Notes under the pieces: model-generated
Databases searched by the model: none
What the model saw: only the letters and a program-made list of their open reading frames with translations
What the model was told of the DNA's origin: nothing
Made by a program: the position numbers and the translations under genes
Shown here: positions 24,411 to 34,914 of the stretch, piece after piece
Numbering within the stretch: the first letter of the stretch is position 1
How the letters are laid out: each line of letters opens with the position of its first letter
From: Benincasa hispida
Taxonomy: Eukaryota > Streptophyta > Magnoliopsida > Cucurbitales > Cucurbitaceae
Length of the DNA stretch: 64,000 bases
Direction: 5' to 3'
NCBI RefSeq assembly: GCF_009727055.1
Contig: NC_052350.1
Coordinates: forward strand, 23,623,233-23,687,232

Positions 24411-24844
24411 TTCGAAGTCAGATTTTGATGCTTCGCTCCCTCTTCAAAATATTAGTGCAGCTTCCTTCCTTCTTCAAATTGTTGGTGTAGCTTTGCATCC
24501 TCCCCAAAAAATGTTGATAAGGCTTTGCTCCTTCTCCAAAATGCTGGTGCAACTTCACTCCTTCCCTAAAATGTTGATGTAGCTTCGCTTCCTCTAAGAA
24601 AATATTGGTATGGCTCCGCCTCATATGCGAAATCAAGTTTGGTCCGCCTGGCTCTACCTCATATATGAGAATAACTTTGATCCACTTGGCTTCACCTCAT
24701 ATACAATCCAGTCCACTCGACTCCACTCAAAAGCTTGATGGCATATTCTCCCCAACTTCAAAGCTTGATGGCATATCTACCTCATCTTCAAAACTTGATG
24801 ACATATTTGCCTTATCTTCAAAGTCAGATCAAGAAGGGATGTAA
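24411..24844 (+). repeat. Diverged short repeats continuing the array
   Basis: Looser repeats of GCTTCGCTCC, AAAATGTTGGTG-like and CAAAGCTTGATGGCATAT (twice near 24730-24775, with a related AAAACTTGATGACATAT after). Non-coding. Confidence 0.6.
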
Positions 24845-25870
24845 TAGGGTTGTTTAGACCTTTCTAGGGTCATCTCTACGTTGATCAAATAGGGATTGTT
24901 AGACCTTTCCGGGATCATCCCTATGTTGATCAAGAAGTGACGATGTGATAGGGTTGTTTAGTCTTTTCTGGGGTCATCTCTATGTTGATCAAATAAGGAG
25001 TGTTAGACCTTTTCGGATCATCCCTATGTTGATCATGAAGCGATGTAATAGGGTTATTTAAACCTTTTTGGGGTCATCCATATGTTGATCAAATAGGGTT
25101 GTTGGACCTTTCCGGGGCATCACTATGTTGATTAGGTTACGATTTAATAGGACAGACCTTTTTGGGGTCATCCCTATGTTGATTAAATAGGGTTGTTGGA
25201 CCTTTCTGGGATCATCCCTATGTTGATCAAGTGGCGATATAATAGGGTAGATATAATAGGGTAGACCTTTTCGAGGTCATCCTTATGTGGATCAAATAGG
25301 GATTGTTAGACCTTTCTAGGGTCATCCCCATGTTGATCGAGATATAATAGGGTAGACTTTTCCAGGGTCATCCCTATGTTGATCAAATGTGGGTTGTTAG
25401 ACATTTTCGGGGTCATCCCCATGTTGATCAAGAAGTGGTGATATAATAGGGTAGACCTTTCTGGGGTCATCTCCATGTTGATCGAGAAGCAACGATATAA
25501 TAGGGTAGACCTCTCCGAGATCATCCCTATGTGGATCAAATGAGGATTGTTAGATCTTTCTGAGGTTATCCCCATGTTGACCGAGATATGATAGGGCAGA
25601 CTTTTCCGGGGTCATCCTTATGTTGATTAAATGGGGATTGTTAGACCTTTTCGGGGTCATCCCCATGTTGATTGAGATATAATAAAGTAGAACTTTTTAG
25701 GGTCATCCCTATGTTGATCAAATGGGGTAGTTAAATCTTTATGGGGTCATCCTCATGTTGATAAAAAAAGTGGCGATATAATAGGATACATCTTTCTGGG
25801 ATCATCCCTATGTTGATCAAATAAGAGTTGTTAAACTTTTCCGGGGTCATCCCTATGTGTGTCAAGGAGA
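24845..25870 (+). repeat. About 50-60-bp tandem repeat array
   Basis: Roughly eighteen degenerate units containing TAGACCTTTCCGGGGTCATC and CCCTATGTTGATCAAATAGG. The repeat may be built from two alternating half-units (with and without TTGTTAGACC). It is part of the Ty3-like element's 3' internal region, with no coding function apparent. Confidence 0.9.
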
Positions 25871-25989
25871 CGGTCACGCAACAAGCCATTGCTACAAACA
25901 AATAAAATAATAATAATAGTGATAATGATTAAAAAAAACTCACCATTTGCAAAAAATACTAATGAGTTGGCGAAAAAAGAAAAGGATTA

Positions 25990-26135
25990 CTCCATCGATT
26001 GAGTGTGAAAAAAAAAGAGAAAGAAAGAAAGAAAAGAAAGAAGAAGAAAAGAAAGGAGAAAAAGAAAGAAACAAAAAGAAGGAAGAAAAAAAAAGAGAAA
26101 GAAGAAATAAAATAAGAGAATAGAGTAGAAGTAAA
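25990..26135 (+). repeat. Long A/G-only (polypurine) tract
   Basis: More than 100 bases almost entirely A and G (GAAAGAAAGAAAAGAAAGAA-type). Such tracts can form triple-helix structures. The minus-strand frame that covers it (25940-26185) is low complexity and not a gene. Confidence 0.85.
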
Positions 26136-26359
26136 AGATGAGAATGAGAAAGATGTATGTGGTGAGCCCTATTTATAGAGGTCAAAATAGACTCAAATTC
26201 CTAATTTAATTTGGATTTCCTACTAAAATCTTATCTTTCTAAAAGATTTTGGTAAGATGTGAATCAAAATATCTTATCTTTTAAATTTGAATTTAAGATT
26301 CTTGGTGGGTTTGAATGAATTAACTTTAAGTCAAATGATATCAAAATCCATTTATATCC

Positions 26360-27070
26360 ATTTTAAATTTGGGCATATTCCAAATTTTATCTCAAATTAA
26401 AATTTGGTCATATTTCAAATTTTATCTCATATTCAAATCAAATTTAGCTTTTATCTCAATCCAAATCAAATTAAGGGTGAAATCTCAAATTTATTTTAAA
26501 TTAACATTTGGCCATATTCCAAAATTTATCCAAATTATTCAACTTTGAGATTAAATTGTGAATAAAATGTCAAGTTAAAATTTGGTCATATTCCAAATTT
26601 TATCCCAAGTTCAAATTATTCAAATTTAACCTTCTATCCTCGAAGCAAAATTAAATTAGGTATAAAGTTTTAAATTTATCTAAAAATAAAATTTTGGCCA
26701 TATTCCAAATTTTTTGGCAAATTCAATTCAAATTTATCTTTTATCCTTTGCCATATTCCAAATTTTATTAAAAAAAAAATCAAATTGTTCAACTTTGAGA
26801 TTAAATTATATAAAATCTCAAAATAAAATTTGGACATATTCCAAAATTTATCCCAAATCTAAATCATCCAAATTTAGACTTTTATCCTCAAGTCAAATTA
26901 AATTGAGGATAAAATCTCAAATTGATGTAAAATTCAAATTTGGACATCTTCCAAATTTTATATCAAATTCATCCAAATTTAGGTTCTTGCCCATATTTCC
27001 AAATCAGGGGTAAAATCTCAAATTAAAATTTGGTCATATTCCAAATTTTATCTCAAATTCGAGTTAAACT
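26360..27070 (+). repeat. Degenerate 55-65-bp repeats upstream of the 3' LTR
   Basis: Eight or more units based on TTGGTCATATTCCAAATTTT followed by ATCTCAAATTCAAATC-like sequence. The last 15 bases before the LTR (AAAAAGGGTATT region, 27199-27210) could serve as the polypurine tract. Confidence 0.8.
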
Positions 27071-27210
27071 TATGTACTAAATTCATAGTTTGATTGACAT
27101 ATCAATTGAGATCAAATTCAAGAACAGATATATTTGAATTTTGATTCCAACTTTATATTTTTTTGAGATTCAATCACTCATATATGTGCATAAATCTCAA
27201 AAAGGGTATT

Positions 27211-28356
27211 TGTTGAATAATAAATTTTGGACCAATCACAAAATGTCAATCACAAAATGTCACATCATTTACTAAATTAATAACAAAATTCCAAATCGTC
27301 AAATTAGGGGCCAATTAGGAGTTGGCATGTGTCCCAAATTGAAGTTGAAACAAATTTCAATGACGTCACATGTTTCCATGGTGATCTTTGAATCGGATAA
27401 AATTAATTTGGTACAATTTTATATTATTATTTGGGTTTAAAGTCCAACTAAGCCCAAAAATAGGCTAAATTGGACCTAAATGTCAAATCAGGCCTAAGGG
27501 TCAGACCCATGGACCAACTAGGCCTAAGTCCACAAAGTCTATAAATAGAGAACTCTCTTCATTTGTGAAGATCAGCAATTCTACACTCCAGAGGACCTAG
27601 AGAGAATTCTCCGAAGACGCCCAAACTTGTCCAGAACATCAACATTATCTACACCAACTCAAGTTTAGTTCCACGAAACAAGTTTCTCCGGAAGCCTCGT
27701 GCGAATATTAATATCCTCTAAGAAGATCATCAGGCCCAAAGTCCGATCATCTAAGAAGATCAACAAGCCCAAAGACCGATCATCCAAGAAGATTAACAAG
27801 CGCCCAAAGACCAATCATCCAAGAAGATTAACAAGCGCAAAGACCAATCATCCAAGAAGATTAACAAGTGCAAAGACCGGTCATCCAAGATTAGCAAACT
27901 AAAAGCTCGATCATCCAAGAAGATCAACAAGCAAAAAACTTATCATCTTAAAAGAAAAGATCGATTATCCAAGAAGATATCAAGCCCAAAGGCCGATCAT
28001 CCAAAAAGATCATCAAGACCAAATGTCGATCACCAAAGGTCGGTTATCTTATCATCTTAAAAGAAAAGATCGATTATCCAAGAAGATATCAAGCCCAAAG
28101 GCCGATCATCCAAAAAGATCATCAAGACCAAATGTCGATCATCCAAAAAGATCATCAAGACCAAAGGTCGGTTATCCAAGAAGATAAACTAACTTTAATA
28201 CCAACTTTATTAAAGTTTACTTTGAACGCATCAAAGAATTATATTTAGAGATTGTATCAATACAAATACAAAAGTTCAAATTCTACGAAGCAACAATACA
28301 AATACAAAAGTTCAAATTCTACGAAGCAAGTTTATCCAGAAACCCCGTGGTAACTA
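27211..28356 (+). mobile_element. 3' LTR of the Ty3-like element
   Basis: Starts TGTTGAATAATAAATTTTGG and matches the 5' LTR through the TATA box (near 27535) and the 33-bp array (27716-28170). Its end is degenerate (CCCCGTGGTAACTA). A 93-bp block within the array is duplicated (CTTATCATCTTAAAAGAAAA at about 27939 and again at about 28045). Confidence 0.85.
28258..28329. repeat. Perfect 36-bp tandem duplication in the LTR
   Basis: CAATACAAATACAAAAGTTC and the 16 bases after it occur at 28258-28293 and 28294-28329 without difference. It is a recent duplication specific to this LTR copy. Confidence 0.95.
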
Positions 28357-28914
28357 ATTTTTTAATTTATTTTTTTTTATAGAAGTTTTTTTTTAATAAT
28401 TGTTATAAGAAATTGAACAAATTAAAATTTGAAATAGATTTGAGATAATAAAGTAATGAAATGAAAAATTGAGATGAGTATAAAGGAAGATACCAAATGT
28501 TTAGTAAAGCTAAAATTTAAAAGCCACACCGAATAGCTTTAGCACATTAGTACACATTTAAAAGTGATTTGGGTATATTAGTAAATAAGTTGTTTTACTA
28601 AACAGCTTAGACGGTTAAGATTTTCCTATAAATTTTAAGATTGCAAAACCAATCCCAAATTGGACTTTAATCTCTAAAATTTTGAATTCTTTAAAATTTA
28701 TGATCTACTAAACACAAAATTTTTGAAATTTAAAGATGCATGTAATAGACATAAAATATAAATTTATATCAATCTAATAAAGCAAATTATTAAATTTCAA
28801 ATTTGTCAGGAACCTATTAGATATAAACACTTTTAAAAATTCAAAGACCAAATTAACATAAACCTTAAAATGAAAGGACACAACTTGTAATTTAACTCAC
28901 CAATCTAAAATAAG

Positions 28915-29255
28915 AGTATGTTTGGAATACATTTTTAAGTGTTTAATTTAAAAAATAAGTCATTTTAGAAAAAAAAATTATAATGTTTGACAACCACTCA
29001 AAATAGTTTTTCAAGTATCATTTTTATAAAAAAAAATATGTAAATAAAAATGAATTCTTTAAAGGAGTCTTTTTAAATATTAAAAAATATTTAAAAGTAT
29101 TTACCCTTTATAGTAAAAAGTTCCAAAAGTACAAGCACTTTTGGAACTTTTTGCTATAAAATCTAAATATTTTTTAGATTTTTTTATTTATAAAAATTTT
29201 CTTTCCTTAAAAAACATTTTCTTTCTCAAAGCTAATCTAAACGGGTCCTAAAACT
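28915..29255. mobile_element. MITE-like foldback element with a long central hairpin
   Basis: The centre is a nearly perfect hairpin. Arms at 29115-29130 (AAAAAGTTCCAAAAGT) and 29137-29152 are exact reverse complements around the loop ACAAGC, and pairing extends on both sides (TTTATAG with CTATAAA) with one wobble. Outer ends GTATGTTTGGAATAC and CTAATCTAAACGGGTCC are loosely inverted, as in common plant foldback MITEs. Confidence 0.7.
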
Positions 29256-31849
29256 TGGTCTAACCTAAAATAAAGTTAAGGATCCAATGACGACTTTCTT
29301 AGTTTATTCCGCCAAAAAAAAGTTCGTTAATAAATCAAAATCCCAAAATAGATCATTATTTTATTAATTAAAACTCTAATATTTTATGAGAACTCTGGCT
29401 TAGATATTGATAATTAGTTTTCACCAAATAAAAACTATTGTTCTCCAAAATTATATTAAATAAATAATAAAAATTATCACATATTTCATTCTATATGTGT
29501 ATATATATATTTCAAAGTTTTGAAATTATTTTAATCATTATTTGGAATCTAGGAGGATCCCAACTCCAATAGAATCTATAGAAGGAATCTAATTTTCACT
29601 TCAAAGGAAATCAAAAGAAACAATCATGAATTTTTAGGAACCAAAAAAGGGGAAAAAAAATTGATGATGATGATGAAGAATTAAAAAGACCTTTCTAGGG
29701 CAACTTTTGTGCAGCTGATTATGGAAGAGGAAGACATATCCCCTAAATCTAATTTAATGGCCTCTACCTAGTTCACTTTGGCATGTTTTATGGACCATTT
29801 GTCTCACAAATAATTGTATTCTTTTCTTCCACATTCTATACAAATTAATCATGTTTACTAATTTCAATTATGGCACAAGTGCTCCCAAGTTAAGAAGATG
29901 GGTCATTTTCTTCTTTTAAGAGGAAAAAAACTGTTAACGATCAAGAGCATAACTCAAATGACATATAATACACATGTTAACTATTAAAAGGCTTGTGGTT
30001 CAAATCTTTCATTTATATTGAAATTTAGAAATGATTGTTTCGATTTCTTTCCTAAATTTTTATGAAATTTTGTATTGAGTTAATATGTGATTGGATCGTA
30101 TTCATAAGGTTGTATTTTAAAAAATAGTAGCTTAATTATTCTAAACATTTTAAAATAAAATCTTTAGTAGAGATGACACTTATTAATTTATGTTTCTTAT
30201 ATAATACAATTATTTACTTATATATGTATCTATTTATTTATTTGTGTGAGATCAAATTAATAATAGAAGTATTGAGTGTATATATAATAAAAAAAAATGT
30301 CAACTAATACAGAAATGAGACAACATAGCACAACTAGATGTTATGGTCTCATCCAAAAAACCAATTATAGCAATTTTGTATACCAAAAAATGTTTAGATG
30401 TAGACATATAAATCTTATAAAAATTCGATAAATAACGAACTTCCTTGCTATTGTACATGTATATATAAAATTTTTACCTTGCTTCTTGAAATTTATAATC
30501 ATTGTCTCATAATTTTTTTTTATCATACCTTTCATTTTTTAAAAATAAAAGTGTGAATTTTTTTTTATCAAAATTCAAAAATAAAAAGATAATTTTTAAA
30601 AAACTACGACTTTATTCGATAATCATTTGATTTCTACATTTGAAAATTGCGCTTTCTTTTTTTTTATATATATAATTTCTTTTTCATGTTATTAACCTTC
30701 TTTTTAAGTAAGCATTTAAATTTTTTGGCAAAATTTCAAAAAAAAAAATGTTTAAGACTATTTCTCTAAAGTTTTTTTAAACATGTTTAATAAAGTAGAT
30801 AGAAAAGCAAATAAATTTATAAACTTAATTAATTATCAAATGGGACTTTGTGGTGGGCCTATAACAATAGGTCATGGCTTGCACTTATAATAAAAATAAT
30901 ATTTGGTTAAATTATAGAAGCCTAATCTATTTCAATGACATGTAGTATGTGAGTAAACAAAAGCCATTGTAGCTATATTCTTTGTTTCAATGACTTGTAC
31001 TTCTTTATATATATGATTTTATTAAATCAATTATTTATACATTTTGAGTAAACAATGGTCACGCTCTTTGTTTTTCCTTTTTTGTTTTCTTTTGATATGC
31101 CAGCAGAGAATTATAAAATTGGATATATATACACTTTACATAGAAAATGTTGGGTATATGTTAATTTTATTATATTCCATTTTTAGAAGAGTATGATCTA
31201 AGAAAATACTCTTTTAATGCTATGGATGTTTTTATATATTTCTGTTTAAGGGAAGATAACAATAAATTATTTTGTTTCCTTTTTTGGTTTGAGTCAATGT
31301 TTAGTATTTTAGACAATATAATCGTATTTCTTGATTTCAAAATGAAAAATGAGGAGACTTTCCTTAGATAAAAAATAATAATAATAAAATATTTCATCTA
31401 GTATTAAATAGCTTTCATATACGTCCCATAATTTTTTTTTTAATTTTTTTAAATGGCCAACTTGGTTTCTATTTTTGTGGGATAAAAGTATAATATAAAA
31501 ATGAAAATGGATAATATAAAGAAGTAATTTATTTTCATTATTGATGAGAAGTCAAAATGTGTATAAATGAAAATATTATGGAAAGGAATTAAATGTGTAT
31601 GGAGGTGAAAGGTCAAACTTCAAAGATGGTTATAAGAGAAAGTCAACCATTGGAGGTGATTGGTTGCGCATGGGAGTGAAAAAATTGAAATAGATGATTG
31701 GGCCCACCTCACATTTACTTGTTAATATTGTTTATTTATTTATTTTATGATCGGGATTTGGGATTTAATTTAATTATCATTCAAACGTCAACTACTGTAG
31801 TCTATCGGAGAAATCAAATCTCTTGAATTATGGTAGTTGAATTAAGGAT
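29256..31849. other. Intergenic AT-rich sequence, no gene seen
   Basis: I recognise no exon, RNA gene or element. Many A/T homopolymers and a few TA microsatellites occur. The minus frame at 31170-31397 has no recognisable domain. Confidence 0.55.
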
Positions 31850-32060
31850 ATGTTTGAAATAATTTTAAAATGATTAAAGTCATTTTTTTAATATTTTTAA
31901 TAATTCAAAATCAATTTTAATAGTATGAAAACTGTGTTTGAAAGTGTAAAAATAAACAGTAAATTGATTTTGAGTTATTAAATGTGTGTTATGAAGTGAA
32001 TTTGAATATGACAAAAATAATTTTAATAATTTAGAAATCACTCCTAAATATGCATTAAAT
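31850..32060. mobile_element. Short foldback MITE-like element
   Basis: The left AATAATTCAAAATCAATTTT is complementary to the right AAATTGATTTTGAGTTATTA. Outer blocks ATGTTTGAAATAATTTT and AAAATAATTTTAATAATT are loosely inverted. The ends are not sharp. Confidence 0.5.
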
Positions 32061-32114
32061 TCACATGGGTTTCCAAATTTGTTTTCATGGGAGTTTATGA
32101 GTTAAAAAAGATTT

Positions 32115-32714
32115 GGGTAAAATAACTCTTTGGTTCTTAGATTTTAAGTGTAGTTTCTATTTGGTCCCTAAGTTTTCAAATGTTACACATTTGATTCTTA
32201 AGTTTTGAGTTTTGTTTCAATTTAGTCTTGAATTTACAAGTGTTATAATTTTATCTTGAGATTTAAGTTTTGTTTCAATTTGGTCACAATTTCAAGGTTT
32301 TATATTTTTTTAACCTCGATTTTTCATTAAATTCACTTTCAATCATTAACGCCAATTTCAATTAATTAATTAGAAATAATTATGAAATGAGATTTTGAGT
32401 TTAATTTTAAAAGTGATAAAAAATAGTGAAACTTATTAATTATAATTATTTTTAATTTACTGATATAAATTAATATTAAAGACTGAAAATGATAATTTTC
32501 ATCGAATAATCAAGTTTAAAAGTGTAAATCTTGAAACATATGGACTAAATTGAAGTAAAATTCAAATGTCAAAGATAAAATTGAATATTTTGAAATTTAG
32601 GGACAAAATTTAAATCAAACCCAAAATTTAAGGACTAAATGTGTAACTTTTTGAAACCTATGGACTAAATAAAAATTAGACCCAAAACTTAAGGATTAAA
32701 AAGGTACTTTTCCC
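32115..32714. mobile_element. 600-bp foldback element (GGTCCCTAAGTTT type)
   Basis: The left arm carries GGGTAAAATAACTC, TTTGGTCCCTAAGTTTTC and TTTTGTTTCAATTTAGTC. The right arm carries ATGGACTAAATTGAAG, CCTATGGACTAAAT and AAAAAGGTACTTTTCCC in reverse-complement order. Its structure is like family A but with different internal sequence. Non-coding. Confidence 0.7.
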
Positions 32715-32783
32715 AATAAATTTTTTATTTGGATGAAAATGTTGTACTTTTCCCAATAAATTTTTTATTTGGATGAAAATGTT
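32704..32783. repeat. Perfect 40-bp tandem duplication
   Basis: Copies at 32704-32743 and 32744-32783 start GTACTTTTCCCAATAAAT and are identical. The first overlaps the end of the foldback element, so the duplication includes its terminus and is younger than the insertion. Confidence 0.95.
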
Positions 32784-33547
32784 GTTATGTAATACTAAAA
32801 AATTCAATTGTACATATATAAATTCTAAGATTTAATAAGATGTTTCTATTAACATAAAAATATTAATATATTTTAGTAGTAATTGATATGTACATTTTTC
32901 TTTAAGTCGAATGTTCAAATCTTTATACCATCTGTATTTATTTCTTGTACTAATAAAAACAATAAAATGCTTCTATTACTATCATGTATTTGAAATTTCA
33001 TTTTGATTTTGATATACTTTTGTTATTAACATTTTTATTTTAATATGAATGTGACACATTCTTATGATTTGGCAGAATATGAGCAACATATGACGGCAAA
33101 ATTTTATTTTAAATGTATATCTCTTAACTGCCCATAATTTATTTTTGTCGGTTGAATTTTTAATTAGTTAGAATAAACTATTTTCTTGTTTGCATGGTTC
33201 TCCTTTTACAGTTCAATAATATACCTGGAAAGATTCAAATCTTTTAACTTCTAAATCAATAATTATTTTTTCTTTATTTTTAAATTTTGTAAAAGAATAG
33301 GATATCGTTTTTATTTAAGGATTATATCTTAGTTAATGAATAAGATACAAATTATCCTTTCAAAAATTAAGATAATTTATGTTGATTATTAAATAAAAAG
33401 GTTTGAAAATTAAAGAGAATAAATCGAAAATTAATGTAGTTGCTTTGAGAGTAATTAAGGTTGTATCTTGGGGAGACAAGATGTCTTATGTTCAGGTAGT
33501 AGAAGCGTCACAAATTTATGTAATTATGAGGATTTATAATTATGATA

Positions 33548-33650
33548 TCAAACCGTAACCGCCGTGGCCGGTGGCACGCCGATCGTTGCCGTTGGGAAGA
33601 AGGTAGGGTCGATGACGTGGAGGCCTGTCCTATTGGTCGGTGACGTCGGA
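33548..33650. other. Isolated GC-rich island next to poly-T
   Basis: About 100 bp with CGCCGTGGCCGGTGGCACGC and several CG dinucleotides in otherwise AT-rich DNA, followed by a T run of about 20 (33655-33675). The origin is unclear. It may be a gene fragment carried by an element, but no protein family is recognisable. Confidence 0.4.
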
Positions 33651-33866
33651 GAAAAGTTTTTTTTTTTTTTTTTTTAAAAGTAACTTTTTTCGGTAAAAAA
33701 AAAAAAAGTGGAATTAACTTAAAAAGGAGTCGAATTTAGTTGACGGGATTTAATTTATAGTACACGTGTCGATAATTTATATTTTAAATTCTAAATATGA
33801 AATATTATCATGTTAAAGTTATATTGTTTATCTAGAAATCATCAATTCGATTTACAAATCAACAAA

Positions 33867-34060
33867 TTTAGGCTTTTATTTGGTAATTATTTTATTGTTT
33901 GTTTTATTTTTTAAAATTAAGTCTATCGACATTACTCTTACATCTAAATTTTTTCGTTTTGTAATCTACTCTTCATCAATGGTTCAAAAGGTGTGGACGA
34001 AATAAGTTTAATTTTTAAAAACAAAAATTAAAATCAAATGGTTATTAAACGGTACCTTAG
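33867..34060. mobile_element. MITE-like element of the CGTTTGGTAACCATTT family, copy 2
   Basis: Inverted ends: left TTTAGGCTTTTATTTGGTAA and right CAAATGGTTATTAAACGG. The inner TTTTTAAAATTAAGTCTA and TAAGTTTAATTTTTAAAAAC blocks are also inverted. About 195 bp, without coding capacity. Confidence 0.65.
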
Positions 34061-34623
34061 TTTTATTCTTTACATGTTATATATTAATTTAAACTTTTTT
34101 TTTAAAAAAAAGAGAATATAAAAATAATTTAGATGGATGGTGAGGTTTAATCATTCAAATCGAATTCAAGCTATGGAGAGACTAGAGTTGTATTTGGAAT
34201 TTATTTCGTAATATATGACTATGGAGAATCTTAACCTTTTCAATTACTTAAGGTAGTTTGTAAATTTTGGTTAGCTATATAGCTGTTGAGATCGATTTTC
34301 TGGAGAACCCGATTCCTCTATTGACCATCTCCTAAAAATTCCTTATTTTATCTTTATTTTAATCCTATTTTCTAGGTTTAATTTTGAAATCTATCAAACA
34401 CTAAGAACATATGATTTTGTTTTTTCTTTTTTTCTTTTTTTGAATTTAAGCTTGAATTATTCTCAAATCTTAAAAAAATTATTATTATTATTATTTTCAA
34501 AACTTGATTTTTTTTCTAAACATTAATAAAAAGTGGATAATTAACAAAAACATAGAAATTGACGAACAAAGTAGTATTAGACTATAAATTTAAGTTTCAA
34601 AAATCAAAAATTAAAAAAATAAA

Positions 34624-34914
34624 GCGTCGTTTGGTAACCATTTCAGTTTTTATTTTTGATTTTTGAAAATTAAGCCTACTTTCTACTCATTTCTTAGCAT
34701 AGTTTGTATCTTACTTAACTACAATTATTGTGTCAAATTCTATAAAAACAAAAAATAACTTTTTAAAAGCTATTTTTCTTTTACTTTTTAAATATTGGCT
34801 TGGTTTTTAAAACCATTAATAAAAAGAAGAAATATGAAAGGAAAAGTAGTGTTGTAGGCTTAATTGTTTTTTTAAAAAAATAAACAAATAAAATAATTAC
34901 CAAATGGGACCTAA
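34624..34914. mobile_element. MITE-like element of the CGTTTGGTAACCATTT family, copy 3
   Basis: Left GCGTCGTTTGGTAACCATTT and right AATAATTACCAAATGGGACC are inverted, as are inner TTGAAAATTAAGCCTACTTT and AGTGTTGTAGGCTTAATTG. About 290 bp. A decayed relative lies just upstream (34400-34620). Confidence 0.75.

Larger units (their letters stand above)
12875..28356 (+). mobile_element. Ty3/gypsy-like LTR retrotransposon lacking pol, with nested insertions
   Basis: Two LTR copies in the same orientation (12875-14775 and 27211-28356) enclose a primer-binding-site candidate, a decayed gag, non-coding tandem repeats and a purine run before the 3' LTR. No reverse transcriptase or integrase belonging to this element is present, so it is a non-autonomous or deleted element. 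A copia element (16048-23697) and a hAT MITE (13952-14512) were inserted later. A possible target duplication (GTAAC at 12870-12874 and 28350-28354) is visible, but the LTR end it implies conflicts with the end seen in the other copies. The Ty3 assignment rests on the gag family, which I recognise from cucurbit annotations. Confidence 0.8.

Noticed and set aside
24299..24636. Overlapping frames on both strands in the 42-bp repeats
   Set aside because: The repeats themselves generate the frames. They carry no domain and lie inside a retrotransposon.
25940..26185. Minus-strand membrane protein
   Set aside because: It is the translation of a polypurine tract (a run of Phe/Ser/Leu) and not a gene.
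13610..28170. CRISPR-like arrays
   Set aside because: Units abut without unique spacers, lie within LTRs, and the genome is a plant's with introns and retrotransposons. No cas genes are present.
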